Of a stretch of 64,000 nt of DNA, positions 25,771 to 37,062 are shown in pieces. The stretch comes from Lepeophtheirus salmonis (Eukaryota; Arthropoda; Copepoda; Siphonostomatoida; Caligidae): contig NC_052131.2 of NCBI RefSeq assembly GCF_016086655.4, positions 8,601,940-8,665,939 on the forward strand. The letters run 5' to 3'. A program made the translations under genes and the position numbers. Position 1 is the first letter of the stretch, and every line of letters begins with the position of its first letter. The notes beneath the pieces were generated by a model. The model was given only the letters and a program-made list of their open reading frames with translations, was not told where the DNA came from and made no database searches.

Positions 25771-26439
25771 ATTTAAAATTTTGTAGCCAACGTCCCAAAG
25801 AAAGGAAAATCCTAGAAAGATACTTCTAAGGGAAGAATAATGATGACTTTTTGCATGTTATACTAATGATCAGATCGATCCATAAGAAAATTTAAATACC
25901 TTCATCATACAGTAAATAGATCAATTAGATATGTAGGATATTGAAAGGAAATAACAATATTATCTATGATAATTATACTTGTTCATAGTTAGAAACGCTC
26001 AGACCACAATTTCAACATATGATGATTCATTTTTCTCCTTCACAACCGCACATATTAATAAAAGTTAAATTACATATAATCTTGTTTCAATTTTTTTCTC
26101 ATTTTAAGATACTTTGAATGTGTGTTATGTACATGTAGATGGAACAATGTACATGGTCATAATTTATTGTGGAGTCATCTGTCCCAAAACTCATCCATCC
26201 TAATAAATTATATATTATAAACATACTTAAAGCTTTGGATCTTATTAAATAAGTAATTATGTACATATATACCTCCTTATATCTATAGCAACTCTGTTGT
26301 TTTAACAAAAGCTGTAAAACAAAGGTATAAAACTCGTACAGTACCTTAAAAAGATTTCATTAGCCTTAGGAGTTTGCTTCTCCCTCCAGATAATTTCGCA
26401 TTTGAGACATCGCCGTAGCTTTGCCTCACCAAGACCTCT

Positions 26440-26780
26440 TTTTTTCAGCTGTCGTTGCTTCAGCTTTCTTAGTGTTGATTGCTGGAATTCGAATTAGCTC
26501 TTGTTAACCAGTTAACAGTGCCCGAAAGGAATTTTCTACAACTCTTATAAAAAACCATAGACATTGTTGCTATTAAACAAAGTAACGAAACGCTTTTGTT
26601 AGCTAGCTTCAAGATAAGTCCTTGACTCATAGAAAACTTTTCCCCTCATCAAGATGATGTTAATGTATCGCTTTACGGCGGATGTATGCACAAGACCAGT
26701 TTTAGGAGGGTACTTGCCCCAGGTGCCGCTTTTGCTGGGCATATTAATGTCCCGGGCAATACCGGGCAAACCTAATCTAG
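26440..26780 (+). mobile_element. Helitron-like 3' end, copy 3
   Basis: The hairpin CCCGGGCAATACCGGG at 26751-26766, ten bases and CTAG at 26777-26780 match the end of copy 1 almost exactly. The 5' boundary is unclear. A unit of the GAATTC-centred dispersed repeat lies at 26440-26530 and may be internal to it. Confidence 0.6.
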
Positions 26781-26936
26781 CTTTTTTTTAATGCAATATG
26801 CCGTATGCAATATTTTCTTCTCTTTGCCGAATTTACCTTGTTTAATTTAATTAAAAGGTTGAATAGAACATTTCCATGTGACGTCAGCACTGTTGATGTT
26901 GACCATCTTGGGATTCTAAACAACGTTGTTTTATAA

Positions 26937-27010
26937 CAGAGGTCGGCAATCACCGGCCTGCAAGTGAATTTTGAACGACCCACCATCTTATATTGGACAA
27001 TCATCTAAAT
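26937..27010 (+). mobile_element. Isolated hAT-like terminus
   Basis: CAGAGGTCGGCAATCACCGG resembles the ends of hAT elements, which start CAG and carry a GGTCGGCAA block. No partner end or transposase was found nearby. Confidence 0.35.
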
Positions 27011-29150
27011 ATAGGCCTGGATATTGTTTTGCTCCAGTCATCGACAAATATTTGAACTGACAAAATATAAAAAAATATTCAGAAACAAGTGTCTCTTTAA
27101 ATAATTAGTATTTTTCCTACTTTCTTTTTTTTAAAATAAAATGTAGATTTTTCTTTATTGTAATTCATGTAGTAAAAAATAAGGTTATTGTTTAAATAAA
27201 ATGATATTGAATCCTTGTTTTCTCTAAACCCCTAGAAAATCAATTAAAGATTCAATAACATAGTTTTCCACCACTTCCATAACTTATTCTTTTGGTACAC
27301 ATGTCCACAAGGGTTTCATTGTTAGTTTGGTCTTTTGGTGTGCTCCGCGATTTTATACTATTGAAAATAATGGAAAGACAAAATTAATTTAGGGAAAAAT
27401 TCTTTAAAAACTTTTGAAAAATTATTTGTTCCTAGAAATTTACCATTTTGTAGTAAATAACTAATTTAAAAGAGTAAATATTATTTCAAAAGTAATCAAT
27501 TTCCCCAAATTTGTCCCTGTCCTATTTTTTTAATAGTACTAAAATATCTACCAAAAAGAAGCTAAAAATGTAAAATGGCTGATATTGTCAATATATTTTC
27601 TTGAATTGTAATCAACACAATAATATTACAAATTTGAAAATCGAATTGTAATTGAATTTGTAATTATAAAATAATAGTTTCCTTTGATCAGAATAGTAGA
27701 TTGTCATTTAGATAGTGTTGAAAATAACAAGTTATTTTCAAAATGAGATATTCTCTACCAATAGTTACCCTACATTTCTCTATTTTTTTCATAACAACAT
27801 TTTATTCTAAAAAATCTAGCCATTTCATAGGGATTTTCAATAAATTTTAATTTGATTTAATTCAAAGATGACTGTTTTTCTTTGGCTTCAAGTTTGTTTT
27901 CAATACAGTAGTTAGTTTTTTTTATTACTTTTAAGGGTGTTTGATAAAATTAATCAAATTTTATTGCGAATGTGTTCTTACTATTTAATAAATATATAAA
28001 CTATGAAGCCCCCAAGATAACTTTACCTTCAACTATCTTTTAATTTGAAGCATAAAAAAACCACTATATTCATGGAGTTCGTGTAATTAACTTCAGAGTA
28101 ATTCAGAGTATATTCAGCGCCTCTTGTGGACAGAAAAGTATTCTCGTTGCTTACTAAGTTTGTACAAAAACTCATTACGTGCTCATTATTTCACTACTTG
28201 ATTCATAGCTTTGGTTTTAATATTATATTCTATCTGTGTACGCAAGCATTATGTGTAGGGGAAAAAAAACCTTCTTTAAGTACTAATTAACTATTTTTTC
28301 AATCTTAAAAATAAAGCAATTTATCTCATTTTATGGCTAGAAATGATTATGGTTATTTTTTCGGTTAACATATCATAACTCTTCTACAAATATTAATATA
28401 TATTTTTTTATTATTCTTATAAACAGATGGTTCAATAGTTTTCATTTGTAGACTTGAAATAAATAGTTCGAACTTAAAGGGTTATAGAATAACAATCCGG
28501 ATCTCCTTAATCCATAAGCCTTCATTACTCATATATTGTTACATGTAAGTCGTGAGTGACATTGTTTATGCAACTTGCAAGGACTAGAGTGAGCTTAATC
28601 AAGTCATTTTATTCAAATTTTGTTACTATTGACTCAAGTACCCTCTCTGTCTATAATTATCAAATACTCAGGCTCTGAATAAGAGATTTACAAGAAGGAA
28701 ATAATGGTGTCAATAGATACTTAATAATATTTTGATACTATTGTCTATTGATCATCACACTAAACTCATTAGTCAAAATATTATCTATACAAATAGGGAC
28801 TGTAGCTATATGTAACATTCTAACATAGTTTTGTCTCAAACAGTAATTTTTGTAAATTGTATTTGAACAACTATTTTATTAGTTTACTCAACTCTTGATT
28901 ACACATAGTACTCTGAATAAATATGTACCTACAAAGGTTCTATAAGCAATTATAAAGAAAATGTCATAAAAAAGTGGCCTTGTAGGATTCGATCCCATGA
29001 AAAATATATTACATTTAGATGTTTATGAAAATATAAAAATTAAAAGAAAACTATAAGTATTGTGGGAACAATAAACGATAGGTTGGTTATTCTAGCTTTC
29101 AACAAAAAGAGAATCAAAAATGAGCCCAAATGACTACTTGATCAGGGGAT
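27010..29150. other. Intergenic, no gene recognised
   Basis: Very AT-rich. A tRNA-like 3' half followed by T6 is on the minus strand at about 28970-29000, without a matching 5' half. Confidence 0.45.
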
Positions 29151-29640
29151 TCTGCATAAAGAGGGCTGGAGCCCCCGCTCCCAAATGAAGGAATTTTTAC
29201 TTTTTATTAGGAAATTTAATTTAATTTTTTAAATTATTTCCCATAAAAATTAATTTTCTGTGAATAAATATGGATTTTTTAATTTTTTCTACAAAAAATT
29301 TAATATTGAAAATTTTCCTCCAAATAATATTATTTTGGGGTTAAATTTTGGAATTTCTTTCCAAAAATGTAATATTGAAATTTTTCTCCAAAAAATATTA
29401 TATTTGTGATTTAATTTTGGAATTTATTGCCAAAAATTTAATATTTTGTGAATAGCTACGGATTTTTGAAATTTTTCTCCAAAAATGTAATATTTTAAAT
29501 TTTTTTTCCAAAAAATGTAATATTTTAAATTTTTATCGAAAAAGTTTAATGATTAAAAATGATTGCCGAAAATTTTTTAATTCTGTATTTTTTTAGAAAA
29601 AATTCCAAAATCAGTCCCCTCCCTCCCCCTCAAATATATA
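29150..29640 (+). repeat. AT-rich repeat with GC-rich ends
   Basis: It begins GGGCTGGAGCCCCCGCTCCC, then has several tandem-like units of AAATTTTTCTCCAAAAAATAT, and closes with CAGTCCCCTCCCTCCCCC. Confidence 0.65.
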
Positions 29641-30229
29641 TTCATATAATTCTCCGGACTCCCCGGTTGATGCAATGCCTTATACCTGACAAACAGTTGG
29701 AAATCGAATATTTAAACACAAAATGTAATAAATAAAAAAGAATAACTAAAAAAAAGTCACAACATGTTGTCCGAAGAAAATTACATTTTATTCTTAAATA
29801 AATTAATTTAATAGTATTCACATCTTTCCTCGACACGGACATTGATTGGGTCATATGTGCTCTTTTTTGGAAACCAATAAAGAACATACTCTAATTGTAC
29901 AATGTGCATATCATTACCATGAAAATATTAATTTCCCAGGGATCCCGTTAGGGCAGGCTCATGACCTTCACATTATATACTCTAGTAAGAAAAATTACTA
30001 CCCACCGGATCAATGAAAGCCTCACAAGTCTCATGCAAATTGGTGTGAAACTAACAAACTTCCATCACATGTAACGTTCTCACGCTAATCATTATATTTC
30101 TCACGCATTTGTACTGAAATATCAATCACATCAGTATAAATGTCTGATTAAAATAAAGATGTTTGCAATGGAAGTCACTCAGATAAATCGTGTTAAGGTT
30201 TTTTTTTATGGGTTGGGGGGATGTTTGTT

Positions 30230-30400
30230 TTTAGATTGTAAAAAAATTCAAAAATCCATTGCTATTCACAAAAATAAATTTTTTTGGAAAAAAAAATTCA
30301 AATATTATTTTTTTTTTTAAATTTGAAAAGTTTAATTTTTTGGAACTTTTTTTCAAAAATAAAAAGGTTGAGGCTACAGCCCTGAAGGATCCAATCCCAT
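30230..30400 (-). repeat. AT-rich repeat with GC-rich ends, short copy
   Basis: The A/T-run units are followed by GAGGCTACAGCCCTGAAGGA, the border in reverse orientation. Confidence 0.45.
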
Positions 30401-31089
30401 TTAGATCATGAAAACTGGACATTTCATGAGTTTATAAAAAAATCCCCTGGACGGTCTCAAAAGGATGTAAAAGGAGGACTTGTCTGGGAAATGAGGAAGG
30501 CTGGTCACGCAACATATATCCGCAATTTTTTTTTTTTTGTTACAGCTATTGGCGTCTCCACTTTATTCCGATCTTATTTAAAAAAAAATTAAAGAGCCTA
30601 GTTGAATAACGCCAAAATAATGATGACATCACAAAAAAAACTTACGCCAAAATAATTCCAAGAAAAGATTTTAAACTATTAATAGCCCCTGTTATACCAA
30701 TTCAACTCTTTTTCGACAAACTCTCCCTTAAACCTTGTCTTATTAACAATAAAAATATCTTTAGACAGATCATAAGAATATTAATACTTTTCACTTCCTA
30801 TCTAGGTATGTTGTTAATCCAATCCAGGGTGGAGCTTGCAACCAATTGAAATGTAATAAAAATTTTATGAAACGGAAACAAATAATTTGACTTATTCAAA
30901 GGAAACGACGCTGTTTATTTATTTGTTTGTTTGTTTTTATTTGTAAATTAAACTAGCATAAATATAATATGTACTTTAAAAATGGACTCTGACAAGACGT
31001 TCCTTTAGGGTAGTTAAAGGAGATTAGGGGTAGTAGGGGAGACTGAGATAAGTTTTTCTTTCTCATAAACATCAAAATAGATAAAGCAG

Positions 31090-31470
31090 AACCGTTTGCA
31101 GGGGAAGGCTGGAGGGGCTATATCCCCCGCCCAAAAACATAAGGAATTTCGGCTTTTTACTAAAAAAATTAATATTTGAAAAAAAAATTTAGAATCACTT
31201 TTCAACTTTTTTTTCCGAAAAAAATAACTTTCTGTGAATTTTTTTTTTCCAAAATTTAATATTAAATTTTTTTGGATAATTCTATGGATTTTTGACATTT
31301 TTTTCCAAAAAAATAATTTTTTGTGAATAACTGTGGATTTTCAATTTTTTGTTTCTTCATTTTATATTTGAATATTTTTTCATTCATTTAACATTTGAAA
31401 ATTAATTTTTAATTTTTTTAAATTCCAAATATTTTTCATAAAAATTTTGAACCACAAGCCTTTCCCAAAA
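31090..31470 (+). repeat. AT-rich repeat with GC-rich ends
   Basis: The border GGAGGGGCTATATCCCCCGC is followed by AAGGAATTTCGGCTTTTTAC and then A/T-run units, in the order of the 29.15-kb copy. Confidence 0.6.
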
Positions 31471-31479
31471 TGTAATTAT

Positions 31480-33300
31480 GAATTTTATATTATTATTTTC
31501 TGCTTTAAATAAAAATGTCCTATTTGGTCAATACACAATTATCCAGGAGAGACAAAATATTTAAAAAAACAAACATATAATTTATGTTAAAACTAGTGAA
31601 TAAAAGATTTATATCATTGATAAAAAAAAAGTAGACTAATAACTATTTCTTTGAGATATTGGATTAAAAACTGACTGAGAAATATAAGTAAGTTGTTTAG
31701 AAGAGTAATATTTTTGCAATAATTAAGTCAGTTTTTCATTGTTTCTTCTATAATTGAAATGATTTGGATGATTGATTCTTTTTCTTATTTAGGTAAGTTT
31801 ACAGTTGGTATAATTTTATCAAAAATCAAAACTCACTCCTTGAAGATAAATCTGAGATATTCTAACACTCAGTACAAAAGTGCAAGTTGCAAAATTTTTG
31901 TAATTTGTTTATTCTTTAATATTATTTGATATATATCCACTTCACAGCCAGCTTGTTTTTTAGCCTGAGCAGGGCTGTGAAAAGTTTTTAAAAGTAAATT
32001 TCTCAAATCTAAAAGACTGATCAGCAGAGGTAGGGACTTGGACTCGAAACATATAATTCGACTTGGCCCCCATTCCATATTATGAACGCTTGCGACTCAA
32101 GTTGATCAAGCAATCAAAGACTCGACTTGAATTTAAAGGTTAAGACTCGTAACTTAATTCCGCCTCGATATTGATTTCAATTTGTTCCATTGATGTAACG
32201 TACTCTATACTTTAAAGTATCCTTTATTTTCTGATTACTCAAATCAGAAACCTTTACTGATCAGTGGCCTTTAATATAAATATTGTTATATCTTAAAACT
32301 TTAAAATTTAATAATTTCAACACCTACAATGGTCTAGTTTAAAATTATAATTTAGTATTAATTTCTAACTCATTTCAATCTACATCGAATAATCAAATGG
32401 AAGCTCATTCATGAAAATAATAATTATTATAGTCCAAAGAGGGTGTAGATTTTACAATGCCAATGTACGGCAAACCACAAATAAAAGCCTTTGTACCTTC
32501 TCTCGTTCTCTTGATAGGTACATAAGAGTAATTATATCATGTTTTCATACAAACATTGATTCATTCTATTTCTATGAAACCCCCTTCCCCCTAATCTACG
32601 TTTCCATTCATTAATTTAGTTTCTAGAATTTTCGTTCATATTATGTGAAGGAACGATATTTACCCTGAATATATTTAATATGTAGAATAATAACTAAAGA
32701 AAAAGGATTATTGTTATAAATCAAATGAATTATTATCAATACAGGGATTTCAAGTTCAGAAATCAGTTTCAAGTGAGATTTTTAATCTTACTACGTGACA
32801 TTATTTGTGCAATTACGTCATTCAACTGGACTCTCAAATTTTTAAATAAATTATGTTTAGTGTTGTAACGATACCAATATTTGTCTACTATTTTGTAATA
32901 TTTGCTCCTTAGAAGACACAATTAATTGTAGTATTCTCTTAATAAGAAGATTCACACTATATCAGTATGTAGTCATCGAGTCTGACCCGGGGCAGTGTCT
33001 CAATCAAGAAGTATTTCATAATAAACTATCACTGATAACCATTTACTCATACGCCAAATTGAAAATTTATATATGTTCCGTACACGTTACAACTTGTACA
33101 AGTTTCAATTTCTTCTTCTTAAAATGGTTCTAGAAGGATTCGCGTGGTACATTTTTGCTTTGTATGTATTCGTCTTGAGAAGCTTTCTCTTTGCGACGTT
33201 TTCGCCTTGAAACGTTTTCTCCGTGGTGCTTTTTTGCCTTGAATAATAATATAGGGAATATTAATTTTTCATAGTTATATATTTGTTTTGAATCCAAACA
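31480..33300. other. Intergenic, repeats only
   Basis: It contains the 32.0-kb repeat copy and, at 33150-33245, a short imperfect duplication of CGTTTTCGCCTTGAA-like units beside the gypsy fragment. Confidence 0.45.
32024..32175 (+). repeat. GACTCG/ACTTGG dispersed repeat
   Basis: It starts CAGCAGAGGTAGGGACTTGG, the inverted form of the CCCACCTCTG end seen at 7800 and 47410, and continues with AAAGACTCGACTTGAATTT. Confidence 0.6.
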
Positions 33301-33305
33301 AGAAA

Positions 33306-33836
33306 ACGGCTATTACTACACGCACCGGATTGTACTAGCTTACGAGGATGCCCTTTGGACTCCGTAATGCTTCTAATACATTCCAACAATTGATAGATTC
33401 GTTATTTGGACAGATGGAGTTTGTATTTGCTTACATTGACGATATAAAGGTGGCTTCGCTGTCAGAGAGAGAGCATCACAATCATATCAAGCAGGTTCTT
33501 CAAGTTCTGAAGGATATTGATCTTGCTTATATTGTAGAGAAAAGTGAGTTTTGCAAAGCAGGGATTAAATTTTTCGGGATATGTCATCAGTGAAAACGGT
33601 ATTCGTCCCATCCAAAAAACTCGATGAGATGAGAGTACTTGATCAATCCAGAAAAGGTAAAGACTTGCATAAGTTAATTGGGATTGTTAATTATTATAGA
33701 AGATTTGTTCCCAAGCTGGGGGCACTGTTGGCCCCATTGTATAAATTGTTACCCAAGTTCAATTATTCCTCCATGGAGTGGACGGAAGAAGGCAACTCAT
33801 CTTTCCTCAAATTACGGGATACTCTTCGATCAACAT
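33306..33836 (+). pseudogene. Ty3/gypsy pol fragment: reverse transcriptase palm to start of RNase H
   Basis: The + strand encodes KTAITT, then MPFGLRNASNTFQQLID, the catalytic box FAYIDDI (YxDD present), and in a second frame the thumb text GIVNYYRRFVPKLGALLAPLY followed by MEWTEEGNSSFLKLRDTL, where RNase H begins. A frameshift lies near 33590. Reverse transcription of the element's RNA would be the original role. The fragment begins where the adjacent minus-strand fragment ends, so it appears to be an inverted part of the same element. It is short of RNase H and integrase. Confidence 0.85.
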
Positions 33837-34590
33837 AGGAACCTGATAGTAGGTGCGATTGAGATCCAATTTGGTGAGGTATTTGCAACCTCCAATATTT
33901 CGAATGAAGTCGTGAATATGAAGCATTGGTTATCGATCTGGGAGTGTAAGATTGTTCAATTGCCTATAGTCTCCGACCATACGCCAAGAACCGTCTTGCT
34001 TTTCCACCAAATGTATTGGGTACGATCAATTTTATTTTTACCTTACAAAATTCCCACTCAGATTAGTTTGGATATTTCAGCCTTAATGATAGGTTCCTTC
34101 AATAGAGTTATTCGACGAGTACACGAGTAACAAGGTCTCCCTGTTGTAAAAATATCGTGTTTGACACCATGTCGAGGCTCAGAACATAATTCCTCCTCGG
34201 AATGAGGGGTCGAAAATTCAAGACATAGTTTATTGGCGATATTACAGCGCTCTTCTATTGTTTTCAGCACTTCTGTACGTCGTAACATCCTACATTCCAT
34301 ATCGACAGACAATCTGAAATGGACCTGGAAATTGGCACCAATGACACCGTATTTTATGTTTGCCACAACATTCTCTCATTCAAGCTGGACAACAGGCTCG
34401 AGTTCGATCCATAATTTCCTCAAAACATATGTTTCTACGGGAGCTCTGTTGGCAGTAACAAGCTTCGGAGACGCTCGATCAACATAGCTGAAATGGGATG
34501 TTTTCAGAACCATGGGCCGCATAAATCCAGTATCGATGAGCAACCATTTTTCATTACCACTGATATTAATAAAAGATTATTAGGCATTGC
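33837..34590 (-). pseudogene. Ty3/gypsy pol fragment: protease and reverse transcriptase fingers
   Basis: On the minus strand an aspartic protease site reads EKWLLIDTGFMR near 34530-34545. Next come KLVTANRAPVETY, KYGVIGANF, and the protease-RT linker PRHGVKHDIFTTGRP near 34160. The RT fingers LVEKQDGSWRMVGDYRQLNN and LTKLDLNRTYYQ end at about 33840. Several frameshifts and an in-frame stop (after VVQLE) show decay. It is directly followed, in inverted orientation, by the rest of RT at 33306-33836. Confidence 0.8.
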
Positions 34591-35690
34591 ACCTGAGTCT
34601 ATACTTGATAAACTGCATATTTTTGACGTCAAGTTGGATACTCGAGGACTGATCAGTTTTTTAACAAATAAGTTTAGGGCAAATATGACGCGTTTCGCAA
34701 TTGGTCGCCTTTTTACCCAATTTCCGATGGAGAGCATAAAAACAAAGGCTTTGGTTGCATCACCTTTGGCATTTGGAAAGGATGATTCTCCCATTATGGA
34801 GCCACTTTTTTCGTCATAATCAACATAAAACTTTAATTGACAATTCATCTGTAGTCAAAAAAGCTTTCCTATCCATATCTGTTATAGTTATAACCTTTAC
34901 TTTTAGCATCTCAAAAACTTAATACAAAACTTCTTCGTTGAATATCAAAAACTCGCCTCTTTTCTTAGACATGGAAAAGGTAAATATTCTCTTAATAATT
35001 CATAACCAGATTAATTACATGCTATTTTTAATTTGAGGGCGTTTTTAATTGACTCATTAGTAAATTTTCTATTTTTCGGATTTCTTTCACTTAAATTTTT
35101 TTTAGGACATCATCTTCAAATATATTTACCCGCGATATATTTCCCTTTCCTAAATTACTTACTTTTTTTTAAATCAGTATGTTAGTTTTTTTAAGTGTAG
35201 TTATAATACTATCTTGCTCTTTAATCTTGTGTAAGTAATTATGACAATCATGACACAAAGACTCAACTCTCATCATATCCAAGTGTGGCATTGTTGATAT
35301 TACCCGTATCATATCATCTATAGAAGCTACGAAATTCATGTCTTCTTCCGAAGCAAATTGAGCTTTCATACCATAGGTATGATTAGTTTCCGTTTTAAAC
35401 ACAGAGGTTATGGTTGGAACAGCATCGGGCTTTGTATACTTTTGGCCTTTGATGATATCCTTGGAAAAAACATTACATGTTTAAAAGGATTTTCGCATAC
35501 AGAATGGTCAGGCGGTTTCCAATTAGGAAAATATTTAAGATTTTATTGTACTTTTTTTCTTCTCGCGACTTCTTTTGTATTTTTAGGAATGGGAAATTTA
35601 AAAAAAAGTGAACGTTTCCTCAAAGGTTTTGGAATTTTGACTCAGTTCTATTTTTACGTCCTCGGACACTACAATGACCTATTGTTTTGG
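34590..35690 (-). pseudogene. P-element/THAP9-like transposase relic
   Basis: From 35690 downward the minus strand has a decayed THAP zinc-finger: HCSVRGRKNRTE, FTFFKFPIL, NWKPPDHSVCENPF and KPDAVPTITSVFKTE (ends about 35385). A coiled-coil-like leucine/lysine stretch runs to 35169. Then IKNALKLKIAC-SGYELLREYLPFP appears near 35000, DRKAFLTTDELSIK near 34860, and YVDYDEKSGSIMG followed by GDATKAFVFMLSIGNWVKR to about 34600. This is the order of THAP, leucine zipper and RNase-H-like core in P-element transposases. Stops, frameshifts and loss of the conserved THAP His (Pro here) show it is inactive. It stops where gypsy protease sequence begins. Confidence 0.65.
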
Positions 35691-35699
35691 AGTAATTTG

Positions 35700-37060
35700 T
35701 TTTATAATAATATGTAAATTTATAAAATATTTAAGACTAGAATAAATTATATACATATTATTACTTATTCAAACTTATTAATACTAAGTAGTAATAACAA
35801 GAAATAAATGAGTGACGTCATAGAAAAGCAACATTTTGCGAAAATATTAACCATACTATTTCCTCAGGCGAACGGTGCTCGATGCACAACATGGTTTAAC
35901 CCTTTAGGGTGAGTAACGTAATTTACTAACTAGTGTATTAGTAAACTTTAACTCTTTTCGGAGGAAAGGTTGAGAGATTCTTTCATGGTTTGATACAACT
36001 ATTATGATAAATGTACTAATTTTCTTCTTAGTTATTACAACATACTATAGTTCTTGAAAAGAATGCACTGGAAACTACTCCCTTAACAATAGTGCATAAC
36101 TTCTCATTAAATGTTAATCATTATTATTTAAGGAAATTTGATCTTTAGATCTTACATGGAATCATTTTTGTTCGAAAAATAAAGGTTTTATTTCTATAAA
36201 TCCTTTTTATCGTCAATATCGTACGACGAAAATGATTTATTACTTCTAAAAAATATTATTAGAAATCCATTTATTTTTATTATTTAATAACTGTAATTTT
36301 TTGTACTTTTTATTATTATTGTTCTAAGAACAGGGGCGTTCGCAAGGGGTGGGCTCAACTAGAGGGGCTGTAGCCCCCCCGTATAAATAAAATTCAATAA
36401 AGGAATGTTTGATTTTTACTAGAAAATTGAATATTTGAAATATAATTTATCAAAAAAAAAAAAATTCTCTGAATAGATATCGATTTTTGAATTTCCTCAC
36501 CGAAAATTTTTTCAAAGGAATATAATTTTTGATTTTTTATCTGAAAAACCAGCCCCTGTCCCCCAAAAAAAGATAATCCTTGGACTCCCTGAAGTAAGAA
36601 GTTTTTATTAATCGAAATTTTTAAATGTAGTGAAACCTGATTTGAGCAAGTCACCTCACAACGTGGTCATATCTCGTTCCCACACTGGGATTTCATAACA
36701 AAAAAAACTGTACTAAAGGCGTCCCTGCAATATCCGGTCAGAATTTAAATAAATTATTACATAGATTCATAGATTAGAGCATTCTCTCGCTAATACAAAA
36801 ATACGCTATGTTATGTATTTTGTTGTGGGCTATTTTATGTCCTCATGTAATGAAAAATATAATTATGAAATACCCTCGTCTTGCTTGATACCGTCATGGG
36901 TATTTCATAATTTATTCTTTTTATTAAATAAACGAAGTTATAACTTAAGTTATAATACTTATATCATTTCTTGTTGATCCCTCATATATATAATTGATTT
37001 AGGAAAATAATGGCAAGGGAAAAAATGTCGAGGAAAAAACGGCAAGATTAAAAAAAGGAA
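35700..37060. other. Intergenic, one AT-rich repeat
   Basis: Apart from the 36.33-kb repeat copy nothing is recognised. No P-element terminal repeat was found upstream of the THAP relic. Confidence 0.45.
36330..36600 (+). repeat. AT-rich repeat with GC-rich ends
   Basis: It starts AGGGGCGTTCGCAAGGGGTG, then AGAGGGGCTGTAGCCCCCC and A/T-run units. It shows the most complete GC-rich terminus, shared with the 50.45-kb copy and inverted at 59.09 kb. Confidence 0.65.
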
Positions 37061-37062
37061 AA

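Noticed and set aside
28970..29002. tRNA-like T-arm and acceptor on the minus strand followed by T6
   Set aside because: No D-arm, anticodon arm or matching 5' acceptor strand occurs in the expected 70 bases.
34493..34819. 108-codon + strand frame
   Set aside because: Antisense shadow of the P-type transposase core on the minus strand.
34504..34848. Reading the minus frame as a gypsy gag zinc knuckle
   Set aside because: No CCHC spacing remains, and the text fits the P-element transposase block (YVDYDE..., GDATKAFVFM) better.
35358..35717. 119-codon + strand frame with hydrophobic stretches, like a small membrane protein
   Set aside because: It is antisense to the THAP and coiled-coil relic, whose motifs explain the same bases better.
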